DNA of 43,227 nucleotides from Halomarina rubra (GCF_023699475.1 NZ_JALXFV010000004.1:1-43227); one strand, 5' to 3'; numbered from the stretch's first letter, positions 15,525 through 24,213 are shown. Numbers and translations are program-made. The notes: generated by a model from the letters alone, not told the origin.

Positions 15525-16340
15525 ATGGACATCAACGGGGTCGACTTCAGCGGCGCGCGCGACGCGGGGCGCAAGACGTGGCTCGCCGAGGCGACGACCG
15601 ACGACGACGGCCTCCACGTCGAGTCGTGTCGCTCGCTCGCGACCCTCGCGGGCACCGCCGACCGCGCCCCGGCGCTCGTCGAACTGGTCGACCGCCTCCA
15701 GACGGCCGACGCCGCCGGCCTCGACTTCTCGTTCGGTCTCCCCGCGGCGGTCCACGACTGCGACGCCTGGCCGGAGTTCGTCCGCTGGTTCCCCGGCGAG
15801 TTCGACGACCCCGACGAGATGGGGACGCGCTGTCGTGAACGCGCCGAGTACCTGACCGACGGCGACCGGACGTTCGTCCCCCGAGTCACCGACGAGCCAC
15901 TCGGCGCGTCCTCGCCGTACCACTGGCTGGTCGCCCACCAGACGTTCTACGGGGTCCGCGACGTGCTCGGGCCGCTGGTCGCGAACGGCGCTGTCACCGT
16001 CGAACCGATGCAGGAGTTCGAGGGCGACCGCGACGACCGACCGACGCTGTGTGAGGTGTACCCGGCGGCGACGCTCCGCTCGCTCGACCTGCCCGCCCAG
16101 CGCTACAAGGACCCCGCGAGCGACGAAGGCGACGCCTACGCCGAGCGACGAGAGCGCATCGTTGCCGGACTGCCCGAGGACTGTACGCTCGCGCCGGCGG
16201 TCCGCGAGGCGGCGCTCGACGACGAGGGCGGGGACGCGCTCGACGCGGTGGTGGCGGCGTACGCGACTTACCGCGCGAGTCGCGACGGGTTCGCGACCGA
16301 CCGGGAGTACCACCCCGCCGAGGGGTACATCTACGTCTGA
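15525..16340 (+). CDS. DUF429 family protein (predicted RNase H-like nuclease)
   Basis: A 271-aa soluble protein starting MDINGVDFSGARDAGRKTWL, whose GVDFSGA strand with an Asp is the typical first active-site strand of the RNase H-like fold. Further landmarks of DUF429 are GLDFSFGLP (about residues 65-73), the TLCEVYPAATLRSLDLP segment (about 180-196) followed by YKDP, and the final ALDAVVAAYATYRA helix before GYIYV. These supply conserved acidic residues for a metal-dependent nuclease, but activity is not proven for the family. The long upstream extension of the frame (to 14859) runs through the hsp20 gene and is rejected. The start is fixed by the shared TATA element 27 bp upstream. Confidence 0.85.
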   Translation: MDINGVDFSGARDAGRKTWLAEATTDDDGLHVESCRSLATLAGTADRAPALVELVDRLQTADAAGLDFSFGLPAAVHDCDAWPEFVRWFPGEFDDPDEMGTRCRERAEYLTDGDRTFVPRVTDEPLGASSPYHWLVAHQTFYGVRDVLGPLVANGAVTVEPMQEFEGDRDDRPTLCEVYPAATLRSLDLPAQRYKDPASDEGDAYAERRERIVAGLPEDCTLAPAVREAALDDEGGDALDAVVAAYATYRASRDGFATDREYHPAEGYIYV

Positions 16341-16386
16341 GTGTGGGGGCCGGTCGCCGACTCCAAAGAAGTGGATGGTGCGTGAC

Positions 16387-16527
16387 TCAGTCGGCCTTCG
16401 GACGCCAATCGACCGAGTGGCCGGTCGCCCGCTGATGGGCGGCGGAGAGCCCTTCGGCCAGTGATTCGTCCGAGGCTTCGCCGTCGAAGCCACAGTCCGA
16501 ACAGCGCACTTCCCAGGTGGGTTGCAC
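16387..16527 (-). CDS. 46-aa C2H2-type zinc-finger micro-protein
   Basis: A short GTG-started frame in the 300-bp gap between the DUF429 and oxidoreductase genes. The product begins MQPTWEVRCSDCGFDGEASD and ends with AAHQRATGHSVDWRPKAD. It has a CSDC knuckle (residues 9-12) and then His31 and His37 (HQRATGH), a C-x2-C-x18-H-x5-H pattern of the small haloarchaeal zinc proteins with a GH-V-D tail. An in-frame stop lies eleven codons upstream, and a TATA-like GTGATATC on the minus strand is centred about 27 bp before the GTG. Both argue for a real gene. No function can be assigned. Confidence 0.72.
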   Translation of the reverse strand: MQPTWEVRCSDCGFDGEASDESLAEGLSAAHQRATGHSVDWRPKAD

Positions 16528-16610
16528 CGTTCGGAAGGAGGCGACTCTCCGATATCACTCTCTCTGCTGGGAACTGGACAGGTCGGACCGCGCGAGGCCG
16601 TCTCTCGGTG

Positions 16611-16617
16611 AGTTAAG
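16611..16617 (+). promoter_or_regulatory. TATA box of the DAO-family oxidoreductase gene
   Basis: AGTTAAG, centred 27 bp before the ATG at 16641, the only AT-rich run in this stretch. A leaderless transcript is predicted. Confidence 0.55.
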
Positions 16618-16640
16618 ACCCCGGACGGTCATGCCGGGGT

Positions 16641-17804
16641 ATGACACGACCCGACGAATCCGACCCGTCCGTCGCCGTCGTCGGTGGCGGGGCGTTCGGC
16701 GTCACCGTCGCGCACGACCTCGCGGTCCGCGGCGCGAGCGTGACGCTGTACGAACGCGGTGCGGTCGCCGACGGCGCGAGCGGCCGGGCGGCAGGCGTCT
16801 GTTACGACGCCTACGCCGACCGTATCGACGCCGCGGTCGGCGACCGGGCGCTCAAACGGTTCCGCGAGTTCTCCGGGACCGGCGACTTCCGGTTCACGGA
16901 CTGCCCGTACGTCGTCCTCGTCAGGGACGGGGACGACCGCCGCGCCGAGGCCGTCCGAGAGGGCGTCGCCCGGATGCGCGAGCACGACCGGGAGGTCTCG
17001 CTGGTCGACCCCGACGACCTCGCTACCGAGTTCCCCGACCTGCGGACCGACGACGTGGCCCTCGCCGCCGTCGCCCGGAACGCGGGCTACACCGACCCGG
17101 GTGCGTACACGGCCGCGATGGCCGACGCTGCGCGCGAGGCGGGCGTCGAGGTCCGTGAGGGGACGCCCGCCCGTCTCCGGACGGGTGACGGGACCGGGCG
17201 CGACGACACCGGTTCGCCGCGAGTCGAGACCGAGGCGGGGAGCGAGCGCTACGACGCCGTCTGCGTCGCTGCGGGCGCACACACCCGGCGGGTCCTCGCC
17301 GACGCGGACCTCGCCGTTCCGCTCAAGCCCTACCGGGTGCAGGCGCTCGTCACCGACCCGGACCCCGTCACCGACCGCGTCCCGATGGCCTACGACGCGA
17401 CGGGCGGGTACTACCTCCGACCGCGGGAGGGTGGCCTGCTCGTCGGCGACGGCACCGAACCGGTCGAGCGCGACCCCGACGACTGGGTGCGGGACGCCGA
17501 CGACTGGTTCGTCGCGGACTGTGCGGGCTACCTGGAGACCGCGCTCGGGCGGTCGTACCCGGTCGACCGCGCGTGGGCGGGGCTGTGTACGGCCACACCC
17601 GACGGCCACCCGCTGTTCGGCGAGCGCGCACCGGGCGTGTTCGTCGCCGCCGGCTGGCAGGGCCACGGCTTCATGCGTGCACCGGCGCTCGCCGAGCGCA
17701 TGGCCGAGCAGGTGCTCGGTGGGGAGGGTATCGACGCGTTCGACCCGAACCGGTTCGAGGGCGACGAGGAGTTCCCCATCGTCGAGGGGATGGCCCTCGA
17801 CTGA
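16641..17804 (+). CDS. FAD-dependent oxidoreductase, DAO family
   Basis: A 387-aa flavoenzyme of the D-amino acid/glycine/sarcosine oxidase type, oxidising an amine or amino acid in the cytosol. The FAD-binding Rossmann motif is SVAVVGGGAFGVTVAHDLAV (about residues 10-29), with the acidic residue of the second strand in LYERG (about 36-40). The RVQALVTDPD region, the YLRPREGGLLVGDGTEP strand pair and the C-terminal GVFVAAGWQGHGFMRAPALA segment (about 333-352), which contacts FAD in this family, are all present. Length is typical. It stands alone; the downstream lipoprotein gene is convergent. The substrate is not predictable from sequence. Confidence 0.87.
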   Translation: MTRPDESDPSVAVVGGGAFGVTVAHDLAVRGASVTLYERGAVADGASGRAAGVCYDAYADRIDAAVGDRALKRFREFSGTGDFRFTDCPYVVLVRDGDDRRAEAVREGVARMREHDREVSLVDPDDLATEFPDLRTDDVALAAVARNAGYTDPGAYTAAMADAAREAGVEVREGTPARLRTGDGTGRDDTGSPRVETEAGSERYDAVCVAAGAHTRRVLADADLAVPLKPYRVQALVTDPDPVTDRVPMAYDATGGYYLRPREGGLLVGDGTEPVERDPDDWVRDADDWFVADCAGYLETALGRSYPVDRAWAGLCTATPDGHPLFGERAPGVFVAAGWQGHGFMRAPALAERMAEQVLGGEGIDAFDPNRFEGDEEFPIVEGMALD

Positions 17805-17819
17805 CCACCGCCGGGCGGC

Positions 17820-18713
17820 TCAGCCGAAGACGACCGGGGCGCTGTCGAGACGGACCGTCTCGGTCGGGCACTCGGCGGTCAGGACGCCCAACCGTCCGTC
17901 GACGCGGGTGTCGGGTTCGCGGTCGCCGTGCCACTCGGCGAGCGAGAGGCGGTCGCCGACGCCCGCGTCCTCCGGCCGCTCCTCCTCGAACAGCACGACC
18001 CCCTTGAGATACGTCGTCTCCTCGTCGAACAGCCGTCGCCAGCCGCGGCCGAGGACGCCGCTCTCGGGGCCGGGCAGCACCTCGAACCCGAACTCGGCGT
18101 CCTCGGCGAGCGCGTCGGCGAGTCGTCGGCAGTGCTCGTTGGCGTCGGTGAACCGGTCGAGCCGGCCGGTCTGGGTGTCGATGCAGGTTCGGAGCGTCTC
18201 GTCCGGGTCGGCGGTCGGCGCGCGACAGTCGACGAGGTAGTCCCCGCCGACGGCGTACGCCCGGTCGCGGTCGGGTGCACGGAACATCGCCATCGTCCGG
18301 TAGTCGTCGGCGCGCTCTCGGGTGGTCGTGTTCAGGGTGCGTTCGATGCGTCGCCGGTCGAATGCGGCCGCCGAGACGCGCAACGCGGGGAGCGCGTCGC
18401 CGGGGTCGCCGACGCTGAGTTCCCAGTCGACGTCGCGGGTCTCGACGCCGAACGCCCGGTGGTACGGTCGGTGGCGGTCGAGTGCCTCGTCGACGGCGTC
18501 GGTGCCGAGCCAGCGGCGGTGTTCGTCCCACAGTGCGGGCGTCCAGACCGACGCCCGGTAGCGTCGCCAGTCGTCGGCGAACCGACTCGGGTCGTAGAGC
18601 CAGTCGCGGGTCGGGTGGGGTTCCTCGCCCGGTGGCGGCGGGAGGAGGCTACAGCCGGCCAGCGCGGAGAGCAGACCGGCCACACCACCGAGGACGGTTC
18701 GTCGGGAGGGCAT
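17820..18713 (-). CDS. Tat-exported lipoprotein, function unknown
   Basis: A 297-aa surface lipoprotein. The leader MPSRRTVLGGVAGLLSALAG has the twin arginines at residues 4-5 and is followed by Cys in the lipobox LAGC (residues 18-21), the usual haloarchaeal route of Tat export with lipid attachment. A Pro-rich linker (SLLPPPPGEE) follows, then a soluble domain with paired Cys (DCRAP, RTCID, EHCRR; three in all, so not all can pair). I prefer this Met to the one seven codons upstream (MANKGDR), because the twin-Arg would otherwise be too far in, and an AT-rich element lies about 30 bp before 18713. No known fold is recognised. It is monocistronic and convergent with the oxidoreductase gene. 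Confidence 0.82.
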   Translation of the reverse strand: MPSRRTVLGGVAGLLSALAGCSLLPPPPGEEPHPTRDWLYDPSRFADDWRRYRASVWTPALWDEHRRWLGTDAVDEALDRHRPYHRAFGVETRDVDWELSVGDPGDALPALRVSAAAFDRRRIERTLNTTTRERADDYRTMAMFRAPDRDRAYAVGGDYLVDCRAPTADPDETLRTCIDTQTGRLDRFTDANEHCRRLADALAEDAEFGFEVLPGPESGVLGRGWRRLFDEETTYLKGVVLFEEERPEDAGVGDRLSLAEWHGDREPDTRVDGRLGVLTAECPTETVRLDSAPVVFG

Positions 18714-18813
18714 TCGGTCTCCCTTGTTCGCCACCCGGAGGAATAGCTTGTGGGTTCGCCCCTCGCGTCGTCCGTGTCGTCACCGTTTTCCACGTCGGGC
18801 AGGTAACTGGGCC

Positions 18814-20541
18814 ATGACCGACCCGGCGACGCTCGACGTGACGCTCGTGGACGGCTACGTCGACGAGCCGGCACACTTCGGGGTGCCCCCGTACGTCTCG
18901 ACGTACCCCCGATACACCGCCGGCGCGCTCGTCGACGCGGGCGTCCCCGAGTCCCGCATCACCTACCACACCATCGACGCCCTCCGAGAGACGCCCGCGA
19001 AGTGGCAGGACGTCGAGACCGCCGACCTCGTCGTCTACATCGGCGGGATGACCGTCCCCGGCAAGTACGTCGGGGGCACCCCCGCCGAACCCGACGAGGT
19101 CAGGCGGATGGCGTGGATGGCCGAGGGGACGACGCTGATGGGTGGTCCCGTCCGCTTCGGCGTCGGCGACCAGAACGAGGGCGCGAGCGACATGGAGCGC
19201 AAGGACCTCGACTACGACTTCGTCGCGAAGGGCGACGTCGAGGCGGCCGCCTTCGACCTCGTCGAGAGCGGTCTGGAGGGGTTCAACAACCGGATGCGCG
19301 ACGTCGAGGAGGTGACGCGCTGGGCGCAGAAGGGCGCGTTCGTCGTCGAGAACCACCCCAACCACCCCGACTACCTCATCGCCGAGTTGGAGACGGGCCG
19401 GGGCTGTCCGTACCGCTGTTCGTTCTGCACCGAACCGCTGTACGGCAACCCGACGTTCCGCCCGCCCGAGACCGTCGTCGCCGAGGTGGAGGCGCTGTAC
19501 GAACGCGGCGTCCGACACTTCCGACTGGGGCGACAGGCCGACATCCTCGCGTACGGCGGCGACGGCGAGGCCCCGAACCCCGACGCGCTCCGGGAGCTGT
19601 ACGGCGGTATCCGCGAGGTGGCTCCCGACCTCGGGACGCTCCACCTCGACAACATGAACCCCATCACCGTCGTCGAGTACCCCGAGCGCTCCCGAGAGGG
19701 TATCGAGGTCATCGCCGAACACAACACGCCCGGCGACACCGCGGCGTTCGGCCTCGAATCGGCGGACCCCGTCGTCCAGGAGGAGAACAACCTCAACGTC
19801 ACCGCCGACGAGTGCTTCGAGGCGGTCCGCATCGTCAACGAGGCCGCGGGGTGGCGACCCGGCGACGATCCCTCGCAGGCCCCGACCCACGGCGAGGACG
19901 CTACGAGCCGCCTCCCGAAGCTCCTGCCCGGCATCAACCTGCTCCACGGGCTGAAAGGCGAGACCCGGGAGACCTACGAGTTGAACGAGCAGTTCCTCCA
20001 CCGCGTCTACGACGCGGGCCTGATGCTCCGACGGGTCAACATCCGGCAGGTGATGGCGTTCGACGGGACCGAGATGTCGGAGACCGGCTCACAGATCGCG
20101 AAGGACCACAAGAAGCTGTTCAAGCAGTACAAGAGCCGCGTCCGAGAGGAGATAGACCAGCCGATGTTGCGACGCGTGGCTCCCGCGGGCACCCGTCTGC
20201 CGAACGTCCACCTGGAGTACCACCAGGACGGCAAGACGTTCGGCCGGCAGTTGGGTACCTACCCCCTGCTCGTGGCGATACCGGGCGAACACGAACTCGG
20301 TCGCACCCTCGACGTCGCGGTCACCGACCACGGCTACCGGTCGGTTTCGGGTGTGCCGTACCCGTTGGACGTCAACGCCGCGTCGATGGACGAACTGACG
20401 GCGATTCCGGGCCTCGGAAAGCAGCGCGCCGGGAACCTCGTCGTGGACCGACCGTTCGACGCGCTCTCGGACGCGGAGGAGCGCGTCGAGACCTCGCTGG
20501 CGGACTTCGCGGAGGTCCGCTCGCCCGGGGGCGCGGACTGA
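18814..20541 (+). CDS. Radical SAM enzyme with C-terminal helix-hairpin-helix (COG1031 type)
   Basis: A 575-aa iron-sulfur enzyme that generates a deoxyadenosyl radical. The 4Fe-4S cluster motif is CPYRCSFC, Cys198, Cys202 and Cys205, at the start of the barrel. The N-terminal 190 residues (DVTLVDGYVDEPAHFGVPPY and YIGGMTVPGKYVGG) form a separate Rossmann-like domain akin to the cobalamin-binding-like domains of other radical SAM proteins, but without the DxHxxG motif. A helix-hairpin-helix DNA-binding-type motif is near the C-terminus (NAASMDELTAIPGLGKQRAG, about 520-539). This domain order is that of COG1031, widespread in archaea and of unknown reaction. The start is the Met at 18814, 27 bp after an AT-rich CGTTTTCC. 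The reaction is unknown. Confidence 0.87.
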   Translation: MTDPATLDVTLVDGYVDEPAHFGVPPYVSTYPRYTAGALVDAGVPESRITYHTIDALRETPAKWQDVETADLVVYIGGMTVPGKYVGGTPAEPDEVRRMAWMAEGTTLMGGPVRFGVGDQNEGASDMERKDLDYDFVAKGDVEAAAFDLVESGLEGFNNRMRDVEEVTRWAQKGAFVVENHPNHPDYLIAELETGRGCPYRCSFCTEPLYGNPTFRPPETVVAEVEALYERGVRHFRLGRQADILAYGGDGEAPNPDALRELYGGIREVAPDLGTLHLDNMNPITVVEYPERSREGIEVIAEHNTPGDTAAFGLESADPVVQEENNLNVTADECFEAVRIVNEAAGWRPGDDPSQAPTHGEDATSRLPKLLPGINLLHGLKGETRETYELNEQFLHRVYDAGLMLRRVNIRQVMAFDGTEMSETGSQIAKDHKKLFKQYKSRVREEIDQPMLRRVAPAGTRLPNVHLEYHQDGKTFGRQLGTYPLLVAIPGEHELGRTLDVAVTDHGYRSVSGVPYPLDVNAASMDELTAIPGLGKQRAGNLVVDRPFDALSDAEERVETSLADFAEVRSPGGAD

Positions 20542-20590
20542 GCGGCCGTGGAACGTCGTTCGGGCCTGAACACGATACGCACCCAGAAGG

Positions 20591-20598
20591 TTGATACG
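20591..20598 (+). promoter_or_regulatory. TATA box of the aglD-like gene
   Basis: TTGATACG is centred about 27 bp before the ATG at 20621. It also shows that the earlier in-frame ATG at 20591 lies in the promoter and is not the start. Confidence 0.55.
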
Positions 20599-20620
20599 TC
20601 GGAGCACGCAACCGCGAGCA

Positions 20621-22438
20621 ATGACCGTCGAGGTGAGCGTCGTCCTCCCCGCGTACAACGAGGAGGCGACCATCGAGGGCACCATCGGGACGACCCTCGA
20701 CACGCTCGGTTCGTTTCTCCCCGAGGACACGTTCGAAGTCATCGTCGCGGAGGACGGCTGTGACGACCGCACGCCGGAGATAGCCGCCCGCTTCGCGGGT
20801 CGAGACCACCGCGTCCGCCACGTCCACTCCGACGAACGACTGGGACGGGGCGGCGCGCTCGTCCGGGCGTTCCGCGAGGCCGACGGCGAGACGCTCGTCT
20901 ACTTCGACACGGACCTCGCGACCGACATGCACCACCTCGAAGAGCTGGTCGAGTCGGTGCGCTCGGGCGAGTACGACGTCGCGACGGGGTCGCGTTGGAT
21001 TCCCGGCGAGGTCGCCGACCGCCCCCGAAAGCGCGGGGTCCCCTCCCGTGGGTTCAACACGATGACCCGACTCATGCTCGGGTCGGACCTCCGGGACCAC
21101 CAGTGCGGGTTCAAGGCGTTCGACCGCGAGGCGCTGTTCTCCCTGCTCGACGACGTGGAGGACCAACACTGGTTCTGGGACACCGAGGTGCTCGTGCGCG
21201 CCCAGCGCGAGGGCTACCGCATCAACGAGTTCCCGGTTCGCTGGACGCCCAAGGGCGACACGAAGGTCGACCTCGTGCGCGACGTGTTCGGGATGGGCAG
21301 TCAGATTCTGCGGTGCTGGTACGAGTTCTCCGTCAAACCGAGAGCGACGCCACGGGCGACCATGGCGGCAGGGACGCTGCTCGTCCTCGTCGCGACGCTG
21401 TTGATGACCCAGTACATCGACTTCGGGCAGGTGCTCGAGGAGATGGCGCAGGCCGACCCGACGTACGTCGCCGTGGCGGCGGGCGTCTACCTGCTGTCGT
21501 GGCCGCTGCGTGGCGCACGCTACCGCGACATCCTCGCCGAGTTGGGGTATCGCGAGAGCGCGCGGTTCCTCACCGGGGCGGTGTTCATCTCACAGACCGG
21601 CAACCTCGTGTTCCCGGCGCGGGCGGGCGACGCCGTCCGGGCGTACATCGTCAAGGCCCGGCGAGGGATTCCGTACCCCTCGGGGTTCGCGTCGCTGGCG
21701 GTCGAGCGGGTGTTCGACCTGCTCACCATCACGGTGCTGGCGGGGACGGTGCTCGTGGGACTCGCCGCCTCGGGGTTGGCCGACCCGTCGGCCGTCGGCG
21801 GCGTCTCGGGCGACCTGGAGTCCGCCGAGAGCGGTCGGACCGCGCTGTACGTCGCGGCGTTCGTCGGCGTCACGACGCTCTGTCTCGTCTCGCTCATCGT
21901 CGCCAGCGCACGTGCGGAGACGAACCTCGTCCGCCGGGCGGTCGGGCGGGTGAGTTCGGACTCGTACGCCGACTACGTCGCGGGGGTCATCGAGCGGTTC
22001 GTCGGCGACGTCCAGCAGGTGGCGAGCAGTCGGCGCGCGTTCGCGAGGGTGGGTGCGTCGAGCGTCGCCATCTGGACGCTCGACGTGGTGACCGCGCTGC
22101 TCGTGTTCACGGCGTTCGACGTCTCGCTGTCGCCGGTCGTGCTGGTCGCCGTCGGCTTCTTCGCGGTGAGCGTCGGCAACCTCGCGAAGGTGCTCCCCCT
22201 CACCCCCGGCGGTGTCGGCCTCTACGAGGGGGCGTTCACGCTCATCGTCGTCGCCTTCACGCCCGTCCCCTCGGCGGTCGTCGTCGGCGCGGCCGTCCTC
22301 GACCACGCGGTGAAGAACCTCGTCACGCTCGCCGGTGGCGTCGTCTCGACGCTCCTGCTCAACGTCTCGCTGACGACCGCGGTCGAGCAGTCGCGCGACG
22401 CCACGCCCGAGGCCGAGGTCCCCGAGTACGACGACTAG
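20621..22438 (+). CDS. aglD: Dolichyl-phosphate hexosyltransferase AglD-like: GT2 domain fused to flippase-like membrane domain
   Basis: A 605-aa enzyme that probably charges dolichol phosphate with a hexose (mannose in Haloferax volcanii) at the membrane for the final step of S-layer N-glycosylation. Residues 1-240 are a GT2 glycosyltransferase: VVLPAYNEEATIEG, EDGCDD (44-49) and the metal-binding DTD (Asp96 and Asp98, corresponding to the Asp pair shown to be essential in AglD). The second half has about eight membrane segments of the LPG_synthase_TM/UPF0104 type (from about 248), including FPARAGDAVRAYIVK and LTPGGVGLYEGAFTL. AglD of H. volcanii has this fusion, and a similar neighbourhood. 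The start is the Met at 20621, preceded by the TATA box at 20591. Specific sugar is inferred from the homologue. Confidence 0.82.
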   Translation: MTVEVSVVLPAYNEEATIEGTIGTTLDTLGSFLPEDTFEVIVAEDGCDDRTPEIAARFAGRDHRVRHVHSDERLGRGGALVRAFREADGETLVYFDTDLATDMHHLEELVESVRSGEYDVATGSRWIPGEVADRPRKRGVPSRGFNTMTRLMLGSDLRDHQCGFKAFDREALFSLLDDVEDQHWFWDTEVLVRAQREGYRINEFPVRWTPKGDTKVDLVRDVFGMGSQILRCWYEFSVKPRATPRATMAAGTLLVLVATLLMTQYIDFGQVLEEMAQADPTYVAVAAGVYLLSWPLRGARYRDILAELGYRESARFLTGAVFISQTGNLVFPARAGDAVRAYIVKARRGIPYPSGFASLAVERVFDLLTITVLAGTVLVGLAASGLADPSAVGGVSGDLESAESGRTALYVAAFVGVTTLCLVSLIVASARAETNLVRRAVGRVSSDSYADYVAGVIERFVGDVQQVASSRRAFARVGASSVAIWTLDVVTALLVFTAFDVSLSPVVLVAVGFFAVSVGNLAKVLPLTPGGVGLYEGAFTLIVVAFTPVPSAVVVGAAVLDHAVKNLVTLAGGVVSTLLLNVSLTTAVEQSRDATPEAEVPEYDD

Positions 22439-22956
22439 CGGTACTGCTCGGAGACGAACGGTCCGAGCGCGGCGGCGACACCGGTCGAGAGACTCGCCGT
22501 GCGGTCGACCATCCCGGCGGTGAACACGCCCGCCGCGCCCTGTCTCTTCTTCACGTCTGACTCGCCGAGTTCGTCGTCCATGACGGGGCCGAGTTCCTCC
22601 CCGCCACCGACGCGCCGGGCGACGTGGTCGGGCAGTGGGAACGACGGCCCGGTCGCGCGCGACAGCCGGTCGCCGTCGGTCGCCGCCGCCCAGTTGACGA
22701 GGAACAGCCCCGAACAGCCCTCGACGCGGGCGACGCCGCCCTCGATGCCGACGCCGAGCCTCGATTCGGGGTCGTCGCTCGTCGCGTACGCCGCCCGTGC
22801 GCGGTTCTCCGCGCCGGTCCGAGTCTCCTCGTGACCACGTGGCTGTTCGGCGACGTCCGAGGGGACGGAGACGCCCTCGACCGTCCACGCTCGGGCGACG
22901 ACCGACTCGACCGCCCGGCGTTTCACCGGGTTTCCGCTGCCGACGACGACGTGCAT
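22435..22956 (-). CDS. yjjX: Inosine/xanthosine triphosphatase (YjjX/DUF84 family)
   Basis: A 173-aa cytosolic house-cleaning enzyme that hydrolyses the non-canonical nucleotides ITP and XTP to keep them out of nucleic acids. The N-terminus MHVVVGSGNPVKRRAVESVV carries the family's nucleotide-binding SGNPVK with Asn9. Other landmarks are the HEETRTGAENRA helix (about 42-53), GVGIEGGV with its acidic residue, and the C-terminal FTAGMVDRT. Length matches the family. The gene converges on aglD: the two stop codons share the CTAG at 22435-22438, each strand reading TAG, a 4-bp tail overlap. Activity is inferred from family membership. Confidence 0.85.
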   Translation of the reverse strand: MHVVVGSGNPVKRRAVESVVARAWTVEGVSVPSDVAEQPRGHEETRTGAENRARAAYATSDDPESRLGVGIEGGVARVEGCSGLFLVNWAAATDGDRLSRATGPSFPLPDHVARRVGGGEELGPVMDDELGESDVKKRQGAAGVFTAGMVDRTASLSTGVAAALGPFVSEQYR

Positions 22957-23170
22957 ACGGGTCGGTGCGCGCGTCGGAAGTTCGCTCTTGCGAAGCGAGA
23001 CCGCAGAGAAACCCGTACACTCACATTGGAGTGACAGTATCGAGAACTCTGGTATCCCCTCGAAGGAGTATCGGAATGGTTAAGAAGGTTTCGGGCGAAG
23101 GTAAACCACTAAACAGCTGTCCGGGATTTTCGGGGGTAACCTGCCCGGATAGCGTGCGCCCTCGACCAAA
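22957..23170 (+). other. 214-bp AT-richer regulatory region before tfb
   Basis: This divergent region contains several candidate TATA elements for tfb: GGTTAAG near 23076, GGTAAACC near 23100 and CGGATAG near 23146. If the middle one is used, the mRNA has a leader of about 40 nt. An inverted repeat TCCGGG/CCCGGA (about 23119 and 23142) would form a hairpin in that leader. Which start site is used is not clear. Confidence 0.45.
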
Positions 23171-24139
23171 ATGAGCGACTCGAACACACGAACCCGAGAG
23201 AGAGCGACCGAGGAGGAGACCGAGCGGAGCGACGAGCGCGAGGGACTCGACTGTCCCGAGTGCGGCGGTCAACTGATCAACGACAGCGAACACGGCGAGA
23301 CGGTCTGTCAGGACTGCGGTCTCGTCGTCGAGGAGGACGCCGTCGACCGCGGCCCCGAGTGGCGCGCGTTCGACTCCGCGGAGAAAGACCAGAAGTCCCG
23401 CGTCGGTGCGCCGACGACGAACATGATGCACGACAAGGGACTGTCGACCAACATCGACTGGCGGGACAAGGACGCCTACGGGAACTCCCTGGGGAGCCGC
23501 CAGCGCGCGAAGATGCAGCGGCTCCGGAAGTGGAACGAGCGGTTCCGCACCCGCGACTCGAAGGAGCGCAACCTCAAGCAGGCGCTCGGCGAGATCGACC
23601 GCATGGCGAGTGCGCTCGGCCTCCCCGAGAACGTCCGGGAGACCGCGAGCGTCATCTACCGCCGCGCGCTCGACGAGAACCTCCTGCCGGGACGCTCCAT
23701 CGAGGGCGTCGCCACGAGCGCCGTCTACGCCGCCGCCCGCCAGGCCGGCGTCCCGCGCTCGCTCGACGAGATCGCCGACGTGAGTCGCGTCGAGAAGAGC
23801 GAGATCGCCCGCACCTACCGGTACGTGGTGCGCGAACTCGGCCTCGAAGTGAAGCCCGCGGACCCCGAGAGCTACGTGCCGCGGTTCGCCAGCGCCCTCG
23901 GCCTCTCCGACGAAGCGGAGAACCGCGCCCGACAGCTCCTCCGCAACGCCAAGGAGAAGGGCGTCCACTCCGGGAAGTCGCCCGTCGGCCTCGCCGCGGC
24001 CGCCGTCTACGCCGCCGCGCTCCTGACGAACGAGAAGACGACCCAGGCCGCCGTCAGCGACGTCGCCGACATCTCGGAGGTCACCATCCGCAACCGCTAC
24101 CACGAACTGCTCGAAGCCGAGCAGGACCTCCCGGTGTAA
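23171..24139 (+). CDS. tfb: Transcription initiation factor IIB (TFB)
   Basis: A 322-aa general transcription factor that bridges TBP on the TATA box and RNA polymerase. After a charged 25-residue N-terminus comes the zinc ribbon with Cys28, Cys31, Cys46 and Cys49 (CPECGG, CQDCG), then the B-finger RGPEWRAFDSAEK (about 60-72), and two cyclin-like repeats of about 85 residues each (about 125-210 with SIEGVATSAVYAAARQAG, and 220-310 with SPVGLAAAAVYAAALLT). The end, EVTIRNRYHELLEA, is the usual HTH of repeat two that reads the BRE. Haloarchaea carry several tfb paralogues; I cannot say which one this is. The long, AT-rich upstream region suggests regulated expression. Confidence 0.95.
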   Translation: MSDSNTRTRERATEEETERSDEREGLDCPECGGQLINDSEHGETVCQDCGLVVEEDAVDRGPEWRAFDSAEKDQKSRVGAPTTNMMHDKGLSTNIDWRDKDAYGNSLGSRQRAKMQRLRKWNERFRTRDSKERNLKQALGEIDRMASALGLPENVRETASVIYRRALDENLLPGRSIEGVATSAVYAAARQAGVPRSLDEIADVSRVEKSEIARTYRYVVRELGLEVKPADPESYVPRFASALGLSDEAENRARQLLRNAKEKGVHSGKSPVGLAAAAVYAAALLTNEKTTQAAVSDVADISEVTIRNRYHELLEAEQDLPV

Positions 24140-24182
24140 GCCGGACCCCAGCGGATTCTCACGCCGAGACGATTCCACCGTC

Positions 24183-24190
24183 GATTTTTG
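24183..24190 (+). promoter_or_regulatory. TATA box of the 139-aa membrane protein gene
   Basis: GATTTTTG, centred 27 bp before the ATG at 24214; a leaderless transcript is predicted. Confidence 0.55.
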
Positions 24191-24213
24191 TCCCCTCACG
24201 CGAACGTCCAGCC

